Assembly: GCA_963841045.1 (NCBI GenBank)
Contig: CAWJBD010000005.1
Location: forward strand, 124,001-188,000
DNA from: Aalborgiella sp963841045
GTDB taxonomy: Bacteria > Pseudomonadota > Gammaproteobacteria > Burkholderiales > Burkholderiaceae_C
Reading direction: 5' to 3'
Length of the DNA: 64,000 bases
Shown: piece by piece, positions 36,611-45,874 of the stretch
Numbering within the stretch: the first letter of the stretch is position 1
Layout of the letters: every line of letters starts with the position of its first letter
The notes under the pieces: model-generated
Seen by the model: only the letters and a program-made list of their open reading frames with translations
Told to the model about the DNA's origin: nothing
Database searches by the model: none
Position numbers and translations under genes: made by a program

Positions 36611-38962
36611 CTAGGCGATTTTGAACCGTGCGACAGACTCACGTAAATCTGTTGCCATTTTTGAAAGTTCGCGTACTTGTTGCGCGGTTGCTCTAGTACC
36701 CTCGCCAGTTTGTTCAGTCACAGCAAAAATATGCTGCATGTTATTCGCAACAATATTTGCAGATGCCGCTTCATCTGAAGTTGATTTAGAAATTTGCTCA
36801 ATCAACTGTGTTAAGTTTCGAGAAACTTTGTCAATTTCAGTCAGTGCAGTACCCGCAGTGTCTGATAGCTTTGCACCTGCAACCACACCTTGCGTTGACC
36901 GCTCCATAGCTGCAACAGCATCTTGCGTATCAGTTTGAATGGCTTTCACCAACGCAGCAATTTGTCGTGTCGCATCTGCAGATCGCTCCGCCAAGCGCTG
37001 AACCTCCTCAGCAACAACCGAGAACCCTCTACCGGCTTCACCCGCTGATGCAGCCTGGATAGTTGCATTCAAGGCTAACACGTTAGTTTGCTCCGTAATG
37101 TCGGAAATCAGTTCTGTAATTTCGCCAATCTCTTGCGAAGACTCACCCAATCGCTTAATTCGCTTCGATGTCTCTTGAATTTGATCACGAATAAAGTTCA
37201 TACCGCCAATGGCGTTTTGCACAGCTGTTAAACCAGATTCAGCGGCCGTCATCGATTGCTTCGCAACCAATGCTGAATCTTGAGCTTGTAAAGATACTTT
37301 ATTAATACGTTCGGCCATATCCACAACCATCTTGCCGGTTGCGTTGATTTCACGCAGCTGCTCTGTTGATGCGGCCAACAATTCTGTGGAAGTGTTTTCT
37401 ACTTGCGTTGTTGTTTGAGCCACTCGTCCCGCTGTGTTTTGAACATTGCCCACCAATAAACGCAACTCTTCAACGGTGTAATTCACAGAATCGGCAATAG
37501 CGCCTGTAATATCCTCAGTTACAGTTGTCTCTTGAGTTAAGTCACCCTCAGCCACAGCTTGCAACTCATTCATTAATCGCAAAATTGCGGCTTGATTGCC
37601 ATCATTAACGCGTTTCGCTTGTTGCTGATCTTGTTCCGCCAGCAATTTTTGATTTTGTGCAATAACTTGTTGACGTTTACTTTCCTGTAATTGCACATAC
37701 GCCAAGCCTGCAGCACACAACAATGTAAACAGCGTGGACAAAATCAAAGCAATCAATGTGCCAGTCCCCAAACCCGTTTTACCTGAAAGTTTTGTTTGCA
37801 ATCCTTCAAGCTGAACACGAAGGGGTTCGCTATCAGCAATAATAGAAGACTGCGCTTCACGTGCTGACACGATGCCTTGCAAATTACCCAAAATTGCACC
37901 TGCTTGAAGTTTGGTTTGGTCATATAGTTTCAGCAATGCGTCCAACCGTTCTTTTGTTTGTGGATCTTTTGTCCCAACCAATCGCAATTCAGAACTTCCA
38001 GACTGCAAACCCTGTGCAATTTCTTTAAATGAATTCAAGTCTTTTCCCAGTAAGAAAACGGCTTCAGGGCTTACACCCTCCATTGTCAAGAATTCATTGG
38101 CTGATTTGCCGATACGTTGAGTCAACATCACCAATTGCCCTGCAGCGGAAATTTCAGTCGGTGCAGCATTTTGTTGCAACTTCAGTGAAGAAACCGTTTC
38201 CGCAATTTCCAGTAAATCTGCCGACTGCCGATTGATATTTCGCAGCGCAGATCCAACCTCTGTCAAAACTTTTTGCTGTTGCAGAACCGTTCTTGCATTT
38301 TTCTCAGCACGATCCACCATTGGGCTGATTTTCCCTAAATCCTCTTGCATATCGGTAGATACTGCGCTTAGATTCATCGCATCATCACCATTTTTTAAAC
38401 CTAAAATTGTCTTAGCCAACACATCCGCACTTTCTTTCACATCCGGAAAAGCTTGTGGACTGCCAACCAACGCTTGAGAAACCGATTTCGCTAAGCGTTG
38501 CGATTGCATTAAAGTTTGACCTGTACCTGACAACTGTTGCGAAACTTTATCCGCTTGCGTCAAAGCGTAAAAACCAATCAGCGCCCAAACCAATAAAGCT
38601 AAACCCAGCAGAGCGGCTAATATCCGTTGATGTTCAGTAACCGAACGTTTCCCTAAAACAGGAATGTCCAGCATTCCCTCTGGTGTTTGGGATTCGCCCG
38701 ATTTGACCTCCTCTGCACTTCCGGCACGATCCGAATTTTGATTCAGTTTAGACAAAGTTTCATCCGGGGTTGTTGCAGCAAGTGGCGTGCTCTCCATCAC
38801 ATTTTGCACTTTGTTGGCAAACGTATCCTGATCTTGCACTACTTGACCATCAGACTGACTTTCAACTTCATTTGATAAATCGACAACTTGTCGTTCACCA
38901 TCGAGAATAGCTTGTGAAGGCTTGGTTGAAAATAACTTTTTGAATAGAGATTGTTCGGACAT
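36611..38962 (-). CDS. pilJ: PilJ, methyl-accepting receptor of the Pil-Chp system
   Basis: This 783-residue chemoreceptor has a long acidic cytoplasmic N-terminus of about 130 residues. Two membrane helices (near RILAALLGLALLVWALIGFY and GTGTLIALILSTLFTLLCAA) flank a periplasmic PilJ-type helical domain, followed by HAMP and the MCP signalling tip (GEAGRGFSVVAEEVQRLAER). It relays surface or pilus signals to ChpA. The N-terminal extension is longer than in Pseudomonas PilJ. Confidence 0.92.
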   Translation of the reverse strand: MSEQSLFKKLFSTKPSQAILDGERQVVDLSNEVESQSDGQVVQDQDTFANKVQNVMESTPLAATTPDETLSKLNQNSDRAGSAEEVKSGESQTPEGMLDIPVLGKRSVTEHQRILAALLGLALLVWALIGFYALTQADKVSQQLSGTGQTLMQSQRLAKSVSQALVGSPQAFPDVKESADVLAKTILGLKNGDDAMNLSAVSTDMQEDLGKISPMVDRAEKNARTVLQQQKVLTEVGSALRNINRQSADLLEIAETVSSLKLQQNAAPTEISAAGQLVMLTQRIGKSANEFLTMEGVSPEAVFLLGKDLNSFKEIAQGLQSGSSELRLVGTKDPQTKERLDALLKLYDQTKLQAGAILGNLQGIVSAREAQSSIIADSEPLRVQLEGLQTKLSGKTGLGTGTLIALILSTLFTLLCAAGLAYVQLQESKRQQVIAQNQKLLAEQDQQQAKRVNDGNQAAILRLMNELQAVAEGDLTQETTVTEDITGAIADSVNYTVEELRLLVGNVQNTAGRVAQTTTQVENTSTELLAASTEQLREINATGKMVVDMAERINKVSLQAQDSALVAKQSMTAAESGLTAVQNAIGGMNFIRDQIQETSKRIKRLGESSQEIGEITELISDITEQTNVLALNATIQAASAGEAGRGFSVVAEEVQRLAERSADATRQIAALVKAIQTDTQDAVAAMERSTQGVVAGAKLSDTAGTALTEIDKVSRNLTQLIEQISKSTSDEAASANIVANNMQHIFAVTEQTGEGTRATAQQVRELSKMATDLRESVARFKIA

Positions 38963-39008
38963 AAAGAGCCTTTTAATTATCGAATAGCATTAAGACAAAA
39001 CTGCGTTT

Positions 39009-39548
39009 TTATTGCTTGTTAATGTTTAAAAATTCACCTTGTTGTGCCAGTATTTGCAAATTGATTTCTTGCCATTTTGCATCATTTAAATCGGTATAAA
39101 CGTGGCCATAAAATGCAGGTGACGAATTTTCTGGCGGTTCAGATTTTTTAAAAGATGTGACACTTCTCAAACCTTCTAATTTGTCTACTTGCAAAGCACA
39201 ATTCATTTCAATGCTTGCGTTCAAAGTTACAAATCGCACATCAGATAGCGTCTGGACTGGCTTTGGAGCAGGTTTTGCATTTCTCAAAAAACCATCAAAA
39301 TCGGCAACTCCAAACAAGGCCCCACGCAAATTAGCAACACCAATAAACCAATCTTTGGTGTGCGCAACATGATGCGTTGGCGTCAAAGGATAGATCTCAC
39401 CTGATTGGCTAAGCGGGAATAGAAATTTTAATCCATTGGCGTCAACAGCCAGCCACGAAGCCGCTGTGCCAGCGGCACCCGACTTTGCCGCTTCTAACTT
39501 TTCAGCAAGTCGGCTTTGAAGATCGCGTAATGACTGTCGTTTACTCAT
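39009..39548 (-). CDS. pilI: PilI, CheW-like adaptor
   Basis: This 179-residue CheW-domain protein shows WLAVDANGLKFLFPLSQSGE, DWFIGVANLRGALFGVADFD and a C-terminal region consistent with CheW folding. It couples the PilJ receptor to the ChpA kinase. It lies 46 bp upstream of pilJ and 5 bp after pilH. Confidence 0.88.
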   Translation of the reverse strand: MSKRQSLRDLQSRLAEKLEAAKSGAAGTAASWLAVDANGLKFLFPLSQSGEIYPLTPTHHVAHTKDWFIGVANLRGALFGVADFDGFLRNAKPAPKPVQTLSDVRFVTLNASIEMNCALQVDKLEGLRSVTSFKKSEPPENSSPAFYGHVYTDLNDAKWQEINLQILAQQGEFLNINKQ

Positions 39549-39553
39549 GCACG

Positions 39554-39919
39554 CTACCCTTGCGCCCTAATTTTTGATATGAGTTCTTCAGGATTCACGG
39601 GCTTGGTGATGTAATCTTTAGCACCTTGCCGCAATCCCCACATGCGATCAGTTTCCTGTCCTTTGCTGCTGCACATGATGATAGGTATTTGTGCATACAA
39701 GGGGTCACGCGAAATAGACCTGGCCAATTGAAATCCATTTTTCCCAGGCATCACCACATCCAACAACACCAAATCAGGTTTATCTGCGAGCATAGAAGCC
39801 ATTGCTTGGTCGCCATCGTCAGCAGTCGTCACCTGGTATCCATTTTTTTTCAAAATGTCTGAAATGTACATTTGCTCCGTTTTGGAGTCATCAACAACAA
39901 GAATTTTTTGTATAGGCAT
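39554..39919 (-). CDS. pilH: PilH, response regulator
   Basis: This 121-residue single receiver domain shows KILVVDDSKTEQMYISDILK, the phospho-Asp in DLVLLDVVMPGKNGFQ, IIMCSSKG and the conserved Lys in DYITKPVNPEEL. ATG 39919 (MPIQKI) is preferred over the start four codons upstream. PilH tunes retraction in the Chp system. Confidence 0.92.
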   Translation of the reverse strand: MPIQKILVVDDSKTEQMYISDILKKNGYQVTTADDGDQAMASMLADKPDLVLLDVVMPGKNGFQLARSISRDPLYAQIPIIMCSSKGQETDRMWGLRQGAKDYITKPVNPEELISKIRAQG

Positions 39920-39948
39920 TTTTCTTCTCAAACTTTCTCAAGCTGAAT

Positions 39949-40365
39949 TTAAATTGAATCGACAGGTGCATCAACACTGTTTTCATTGCGACCTGCAAAC
40001 TGTTGCACGGAATTAAGTAAACCTGCTTTTTCGAATGGCTTGGTGAGATATTGCTGAGCCCCTACCATGCGACCGCGTGCTTTATCAAAAACACCGTCTT
40101 TGGAAGACAGCATCACAATTGGAATGCCACTGTAAACTGGATTTCTGCGAATGATGGCGCAGGTTTGATAGCCATCTAAACGTGGCATCACAATGTCGCA
40201 GAATATCAAATCAGGTTGATGGTCGCTCACTTTTGAGAGTGCGTCAAAGCCATCTTCTGCCAAGACAACCTCATGCCCACCCTGCTTGAGAAAAAGCTCT
40301 GCACTTTGTCTGACAGTTTTACTGTCGTCTATTACCAAAATTTTGTAACGCGGGTCAGGTGTCAT
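39949..40365 (-). CDS. pilG: PilG, response regulator
   Basis: This 138-residue single receiver domain shows KILVIDDSKTVRQSAELFLK, the phospho-Asp in DLIFCDIVMPRLDGYQ, IVMLSSKDG and the Lys in QYLTKPFEKAG. It is the first gene of pilGHIJ-chpA and promotes pilus extension in known systems. It diverges from hemL across 231 bases. Confidence 0.93.
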   Translation of the reverse strand: MTPDPRYKILVIDDSKTVRQSAELFLKQGGHEVVLAEDGFDALSKVSDHQPDLIFCDIVMPRLDGYQTCAIIRRNPVYSGIPIVMLSSKDGVFDKARGRMVGAQQYLTKPFEKAGLLNSVQQFAGRNENSVDAPVDSI

Positions 40366-40596
40366 GATTGTTTTCTTTCATTGAAAGTCCTGCTATGTTA
40401 CGTCCAGTTCCACTAGAATGTGTGTGCTCTGCTATAGTTTTTTACAATATCTCTTGTTCAAACTCGCTTGTGTCGGAAATAGCCGACAAAATTGAGACTT
40501 GACGTTTTAACCTAACACTAATGAATTACAAACCAAACCAGTTTGTATACATCATAATTCAGTTCACCCTTACCTTTCAACGCCAAATTTAATTCC

Positions 40597-41880
40597 ATGC
40601 AAACTGACTTGAATTCTTTACTTTTCGAACGCGCCAAACGCAGCATTCCTGGGGGGGTGAATTCTCCCGTTCGTGCTTTCAAAGCGGTAGGCGGAACACC
40701 CCGTTTTGTGCAACGTGCGCAAGGCGCCTATTTCTGGGACGCCAATGGCAAACAGCACATTGATTACATTGGTTCTTGGGGGCCCATGATATTGGGACAT
40801 GGTCATCCTGCCGTTTTGGAAGCTGTACAAAAAGCCGCAATAGACGGGTTTTCGTTTGGTGCACCGACAGAGCGTGAAGTTGAACTGGCTGAAGAAATCA
40901 TCAAACTGGTACCTTCTATCGAAATGGTCAGATTGGTCAGCTCAGGCACAGAAGCAGCCATGAGCGCCCTGCGCTTGGCACGCGGTGTCACAGGTCGAGA
41001 CAAAATCATCAAATTTGAAGGCTGTTACCACGGCCATGCTGATGCGCTCTTGGTCAAAGCTGGCTCTGGTTTGGCTACTTTTGGCAACCCAACCAGTGCA
41101 GGTGTTCCTGCTGATGTGGTGAAACACACTTTGGTTTTGGAATACAACAACATCACTCAATTGGAAGAAGCATTTGCTTTACATGGCAAAGAATTGGCCT
41201 GTTTGGTGATAGAACCCATCGCAGGCAATATGAACTTTGTTCGTGCCAGTCAAGCATTTGCAAGTCGCTGCCGCGAATTGTGCACGCAATATGGAGCCAT
41301 GCTGGTGTTTGATGAAGTGATGTCAGGGTTTCGCGTTGCACTGGGCAGTGCCCAAGCCGTTTTGGGCATCAAACCCGATATCACTGTGATGGGTAAAGTG
41401 ATTGGTGGTGGTATGCCACTTGCTGCGTTTGGCGCTTCTCGCGCCATCATGGAACACTTAGCACCACTCGGCGCGGTTTACCAAGCAGGCACTTTATCTG
41501 GCAATCCAGTCGCCACAGCATGCGGCTTGGCGACGTTGAAAGAAATTCAGAATCCTGGATTTTTTGAAGATTTGAGTCGCAAAACGCAAAGTCTCATAAA
41601 TGGTTTAACGCAGGCCGCCCAGAATGCTGGTGTGCCTTTTTGCGGCGACAGCCAGGGCGGTATGTTTGGTTTCTTTTTGATGAATGAATTGCCACAAAAC
41701 TATGCCAAAGTCATGACCACCGACAGTCCAAAATTCAACAAACTCTTTCACGGTTTGCTCGATCGCGGCGTCTACATTGCCCCTGCCTTGTACGAAGCGG
41801 GCTTTGTAAGTGCCGCGCACAGCGATGCGGATATTGCTGCCACGGTAGCTGCAGCACAAGAGGTATTTAAAACACTATGA
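40597..41880 (+). CDS. hemL: Glutamate-1-semialdehyde 2,1-aminomutase
   Basis: This 427-residue PLP enzyme forms 5-aminolevulinate in the C5 pathway of tetrapyrrole synthesis. Motifs include RSIPGGVNSPVRAFKAVGG, VSSGTEAAMSALRLARG, LVFDEVMSGFRVALG and the Schiff-base Lys in VMGKVIGGGMPLAAFG. Length is normal. Its stop overlaps the proQ start (ATGA). Confidence 0.96.
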   Translation: MQTDLNSLLFERAKRSIPGGVNSPVRAFKAVGGTPRFVQRAQGAYFWDANGKQHIDYIGSWGPMILGHGHPAVLEAVQKAAIDGFSFGAPTEREVELAEEIIKLVPSIEMVRLVSSGTEAAMSALRLARGVTGRDKIIKFEGCYHGHADALLVKAGSGLATFGNPTSAGVPADVVKHTLVLEYNNITQLEEAFALHGKELACLVIEPIAGNMNFVRASQAFASRCRELCTQYGAMLVFDEVMSGFRVALGSAQAVLGIKPDITVMGKVIGGGMPLAAFGASRAIMEHLAPLGAVYQAGTLSGNPVATACGLATLKEIQNPGFFEDLSRKTQSLINGLTQAAQNAGVPFCGDSQGGMFGFFLMNELPQNYAKVMTTDSPKFNKLFHGLLDRGVYIAPALYEAGFVSAAHSDADIAATVAAAQEVFKTL

Positions 41881-42602
41881 GCCAAGAGACGAACGCACTT
41901 GCTATGGATGAAGCGGCAACCATCAACGACATCCAAACGAGCTTAGTCGACACAGATTCCCCATCTGATCAAAAGTCGCAGCAAGCCAAACCCGTCAAGC
42001 CCAAAATTGATGTTCAGCCAGTCCTAGAAAAGCTGTTTGAGTTATACCCTTCCCTTTTTGGCGCGAAGTTTTTGCCGCTGAAACGCGGTATCTATCAAGA
42101 CCTGATGGCAGCACACCCTGATGTTTTTCAAAAAGACAGTCTCAAAGCTGCTTTGGGCTTTCACACCCGCTCCACCCGCTATTTGCAGTGCGTAGCAGAT
42201 GGCAACAAACGTCATGATTTACAAGGTATCGCCAGCGAAGAAGTTGCACCAGAACATGTGTACTTGTCTTTGCTCGAACTCTTTCGTCGTCGTGTTATCC
42301 ATAACAACAAAAGCCGAACCAAATTGGATTTACGACCCATCTTTCGCAAGCAGCTGATAGCAGCATTCAAAGCCTCTGGTCTGAGCCGACAAGACTATCA
42401 ATTGCGCGTTCAAAACAGTGACGAAGAAGCGACCAAGTTATTGATTGAAGCTTTGGATGAATATGAAGCCAAAGCAGCCAAACAAACTGCACTGAAACAA
42501 GCCTTCGTTAAGTTTGATTCTGGTGGAGATAAAGCGGCTGAATTTGCACAAATGTATGGCTTGGATTTGGCTGAAGTCAAAAGCTTGCTCCAAAAAGAAT
42601 AG
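41877..42602 (+). CDS. proQ: ProQ/FinO-family RNA chaperone
   Basis: This 241-residue protein has a disordered charged N-terminus of about 45 residues and a FinO-type domain (LEKLFELYPSLFGAKFLPLK, RGIYQDLMAAHPDVF, ALGFHTRSTRYLQCVADG). A helical C-terminal region then ends in FAQMYGLDLAEVKSLLQKE. Such proteins bind structured sRNAs and mRNA 3' ends. Coupling to hemL by four-base overlap is clear. Confidence 0.87.
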   Translation: MSQETNALAMDEAATINDIQTSLVDTDSPSDQKSQQAKPVKPKIDVQPVLEKLFELYPSLFGAKFLPLKRGIYQDLMAAHPDVFQKDSLKAALGFHTRSTRYLQCVADGNKRHDLQGIASEEVAPEHVYLSLLELFRRRVIHNNKSRTKLDLRPIFRKQLIAAFKASGLSRQDYQLRVQNSDEEATKLLIEALDEYEAKAAKQTALKQAFVKFDSGGDKAAEFAQMYGLDLAEVKSLLQKE

Positions 42603-42607
42603 CCATC

Positions 42608-42636
42608 AAAAAAAGCCGCTATAAGCGGCTTTTTTA
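42608..42636. terminator. Bidirectional terminator between proQ and the adhesin gene
   Basis: AGCCGCT (42614-42620) pairs with AGCGGCT (42624-42630) across ATA, with A-run before and T-run after. It serves the convergent genes on both strands. Confidence 0.92.
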
Positions 42637-42662
42637 ATAGTGCTTAAGCTTGTTAAAAGTCG

Positions 42663-43316
42663 TTAAAACTCCCAAGCAGCACCCGCACCAATGACTGGCT
42701 TGGCACCACTGCCCATACCAGTGGCAAGATTAAAACGAGCTGTCATTGACTCATTAATACGCTTGTGTACACCAACAGAAATGGCAGTCTTGCCATCATA
42801 GCTACCTACACCTACGCCAACACTCAAGTTTTTACCAGCCGTTAATTGTGGAACAGATGCCATTGCCGCTATGGCAGCCACCCCACCAGCAGTCTTGGTT
42901 TCCAGTTTGGTCACTTGCTCACTCGTGAACGCATTGGCACTTTTCAATGTTTCAGTGGCGCGAGTGTCTGTATAAGACTTAGCAGAATTCAAAGTATCTG
43001 CACCCACAGCATATGCTTTGCCATCTGTGTATGCTTTCGAAGATGATAATGTAGCTGCATCACCTGCGATGAGATTGGCATCCGTAGTGGCCAAATTGGC
43101 ATTGGTTGTCGCAAGATTTGCATTTGTCGTTGCCAAATTAGCATTGGTGGTAGCTAAGCCTGTTTCCGTATTGTTAACCGTATTAACGCAAGGATTCAAA
43201 CCTAATAACATTTGCGCATTTGTACAAGCTGCCCAAGCTGAATTTGCTGTCAAGCCCGCCAATAGAACCACTCCAGAAATCATGCCTTTTGATACAAAAT
43301 GTAATGAATTTTTCAT
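42663..43316 (-). CDS. Minimal trimeric autotransporter adhesin (YadA-like anchor)
   Basis: This 217-residue secreted protein has the signal peptide MKNSLHFVSKGMISGVVLLA through to SAWA. A short cysteine-containing head and four tandem heptads of LATTNAN type suggest a coiled coil. The C-terminus LSVGVGVGSYDGKTAISVGV to IGAGAAWEF is a YadA membrane anchor ending in Phe. With almost no passenger domain it is far shorter than typical adhesins. The function may be stalk-like rather than adhesive. Confidence 0.82.
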   Translation of the reverse strand: MKNSLHFVSKGMISGVVLLAGLTANSAWAACTNAQMLLGLNPCVNTVNNTETGLATTNANLATTNANLATTNANLATTDANLIAGDAATLSSSKAYTDGKAYAVGADTLNSAKSYTDTRATETLKSANAFTSEQVTKLETKTAGGVAAIAAMASVPQLTAGKNLSVGVGVGSYDGKTAISVGVHKRINESMTARFNLATGMGSGAKPVIGAGAAWEF

Positions 43317-43466
43317 AGAATCCTCTGTTAAATGAGTTTAAGTAAATGGTTATAAAAAATTAACAACCACCTGAATAGTGTGAACTAATTTACAAATAAA
43401 TTCCAGTTGAATTCCCATAAAAGCAACTAATTGAACACTTAATATTACATTTTAGAGACGAAACTC

Positions 43467-44156
43467 TTAAATTCGTAACAATTGATCAATCAGCTTATTC
43501 AAAACACAGATTTGTAATACCAGTTGGTTTAAAGTGCCATGCACTCGCCAGACTGATGCCAACCAAGGCTGCTGTTCGCGGGGCAAACCTGTGGGGCGGT
43601 AGTAATGTGTCAATTCAACAAATCCAGCTGCTTGCATGAATTGACGCCAAGAAGCCAAGCTGTGATACGCGCCGTAACGAGCGCCTTGCCAGCCTTCTTG
43701 GTCATTGCCATGTGGGTTAGAGCAAAACAAAACACCGCGCGGCCTCAGCGTTGCACGCAGCTGCGCCAAAACACGTGGCAGCGCAGCGCTGGGCACATGA
43801 AACAACACGGCATTGGCAAAGATGCCGTCGAAACGATCTGGTGGTAAATCAAGCGCCAAAAAATTTTGCTCCCAGACCTCACAGCCACTGTTGTGACGTG
43901 CCATGGCCGCCAAAGCGGTCGCCCCTTCAAGTCCAATTGGGCGATGCCCTAGCTCTTTGAAAGTTTGCAGATCACGACCTGGGCCGCAGCCAAAGTCGAG
44001 AATATCAAGCGGTGCTTGCCCATCTAGATGTGCCAACAATGCGTCAATATTTTGACTGACATCATGGTCTTTGGTGCCCTGCCAAAAAGCTTCTGCACTG
44101 CTTTCGTAATGTGACAGTGTTCGATTGGCCGTATGCTTGAGGTCTTCAGGTGTCAT
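43467..44156 (-). CDS. Class I SAM-dependent methyltransferase
   Basis: This 229-residue protein has the SAM motif ILDFGCGPGRDLQTF, the acidic motif II region GLEGATALAAM and FDGIFANAVLFHVP. The substrate is unknown. The C-terminus runs about 25 hydrophobic residues past the usual end (NQLVLQICVLNKLIDQLLRI), possibly a lost stop. Its start overlaps the xdhC stop by four bases (44153-44156). Confidence 0.85.
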   Translation of the reverse strand: MTPEDLKHTANRTLSHYESSAEAFWQGTKDHDVSQNIDALLAHLDGQAPLDILDFGCGPGRDLQTFKELGHRPIGLEGATALAAMARHNSGCEVWEQNFLALDLPPDRFDGIFANAVLFHVPSAALPRVLAQLRATLRPRGVLFCSNPHGNDQEGWQGARYGAYHSLASWRQFMQAAGFVELTHYYRPTGLPREQQPWLASVWRVHGTLNQLVLQICVLNKLIDQLLRI

Positions 44157-45066
44157 GGTAATGACGCCTTATGGAGCGATGCTTGCAACAACTGTGCTGC
44201 CACTGCCACCGCGATCACCTCAGGTTCTTTGCCCTTAATCCCATCTATGCCAATTGGGCAAGTGACATGGTTTAATTCTTGTTCAGTGAAACCACGATTT
44301 TCAAGACGGTGTTTGAATGTTGCCCATTTGGTTTTGCTGCCAATTAAACCAATGAAAGGCAAATCACCTTTGTCACGCTGACGCTGCAAGCAGCTTGCTA
44401 CGATGTCTAAATCCTCGGCATGGCTGAAGCTCATGATCAGCACATGGCTGCCACTGGGTAAACCGTTGACAGCGCCCTGCACTGGATCAGAATGTTCGGT
44501 GACGACGTTGTACGGCACTTCAGTTGGGAAGATTTCATCGCGGCTGTCCACCCACATCACTTTGCATGAGGTAAAGTTCCCAAAATGCGAACAATGGCTT
44601 TGCCCACATGGCCACCGCCAAACAATGCAATCTGTTGGCGTGACTGTGACGCAGAGTCACTTAGGGCGCTCTCTTCTGCCTGTTTTATATATGTTTTTAG
44701 GCTGTAGCCGGCGTATTTATTGCCTATAGTGCTATATTTTTCATAGCGCAATGTCATCACACCACCACAGCATTGCCCCAAATTGGTTCCCAACACATAA
44801 CGCTGTTCAAAGGGCTCTAGATCATCCCTACGTGACAAAAATTCGCGCGCTTGTTTGCTTGCTTCAAATTCAACATGCCCACCACCAATGGTGCCGACTA
44901 GATTTTTTGCAAACACGGCCATCCAAGTGCCCGCTTCGCGCGGCGCAGAGCCTTGAGTGGAAACGACTGAGACAAAAACCGCTTCACCGTCCACCCCTGC
45001 GGCCGATTTTTGCCGGCTCAGTTCACGGGTAAATTCACGCCACTGGGGTGTCTGGGTTTCCGTCAT
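44153..45066 (-). CDS. xdhC: XdhC/CoxI-family protein (apparent frameshift, contains repeat copy 3)
   Basis: The first frame (45066-44557) has VVSTQGSAPREAGTWMAVF, LGTNLGQCCGGVMTLRYE and the Rossmann start QIALFGGGHVGKAIVRILG. The second (44560-44153) has MWVDSRDEIFPTEVPY and IGLIGSKTKWATFKHRL. One missing base near 44567 explains the break; the corrected join reads TLP-x-CKVMWVDSRDE. XdhC matures xanthine dehydrogenase by delivering sulfurated molybdenum cofactor. Residues in EKYSTIGNKYAGYSLK come from the palindromic repeat. The start overlaps the BPSS1780-like gene by 32 bp. Confidence 0.85.
44699..44750 (+). repeat. Palindromic repeat copy 3 (inside xdhC)
   Basis: The copy reads AGGCTGTAGCCGGCGTATTT, ATTGCCTATAGTGCTATATT and a trailing TTCATAGCGC. 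Read on the minus strand it encodes EKYSTIGNKYAGYSLK between the two XdhC domains without breaking the frame. Confidence 0.92.
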
Positions 45067-45874
45067 TTTGCGGTTTGAAGCAATCGCGCACAGAAAAATA
45101 AATCGAACAGAAAAACATGCTGGCCATCAACAACGCCACCGGCAACATGACCATGCTGACCATGGATTCAGAGCCTGTTAAACCCGCCACCAAAGCCATG
45201 GCGATACCGCCCAGCAGGAAGACGGCCATCCAGCTTACAACATAAACCATCATGGCCTTCAAATTGCGTATGCACGACATCCAGCTGAAGAACAATGCTT
45301 TCAAAGGCGGTACATCGTGCCAATGCACCAGCGCGGGTGAATGCCAAAACATCATCGAAATGGGCACGTACAAAACCATGCTGACCCAAGTAGCCATTTG
45401 AAACTCGGTTGACTCTAGCACTTGCTTGGATACCACTTCCCCACTTAAATACATTTGCGCAAACTGCCCACCGTCCAGCAAAGCCGAAATACCCAAAACC
45501 AACAAGAATGCAGCGGCGTAACCGACGCCCAGCACCAATATGTTTCGCGTTTTAGTTGGACTGATTCTGAACGCTGAAAACAAGGCGCTTGGCATGGGAA
45601 ATGTTCCAGCATTGGCTTGCTTGCTCGCTTCCATCAAGCCCACAGTGGCGGCGGGTAACACAATCAATGCCAATGCTCCGCCAATGACGGGGACAATCGA
45701 AATGACCGACACCACAGCCAAAAACATGAAAAACAAACCACCCAAGGCCAGTGGTTGCTTAAAAAAAGTTTGAATGCCTTGCTTCACCCACGCTTTGCCC
45801 GCCGCTGCAGGTACAACATTGAGTGCAATCGACTGTGCTGGTGAATTTGACGGTGACGGTGTCTGGGACAACAT
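45035..45874 (-). CDS. BPSS1780-family membrane protein
   Basis: This 279-residue protein has about six hydrophobic segments (LGGLFFMFLAVVSVISIVPV, NILVLGVGYAAAFLLVLGIS, MMVYVVSWMAVFLLGGIAMA and others). It has an N-terminal polar stretch and a short polar tail. The pattern matches the unassigned BPSS1780 family common in Burkholderiales, located beside thrB. No catalytic motif is evident. Confidence 0.8.
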   Translation of the reverse strand: MLSQTPSPSNSPAQSIALNVVPAAAGKAWVKQGIQTFFKQPLALGGLFFMFLAVVSVISIVPVIGGALALIVLPAATVGLMEASKQANAGTFPMPSALFSAFRISPTKTRNILVLGVGYAAAFLLVLGISALLDGGQFAQMYLSGEVVSKQVLESTEFQMATWVSMVLYVPISMMFWHSPALVHWHDVPPLKALFFSWMSCIRNLKAMMVYVVSWMAVFLLGGIAMALVAGLTGSESMVSMVMLPVALLMASMFFCSIYFSVRDCFKPQNDGNPDTPVA

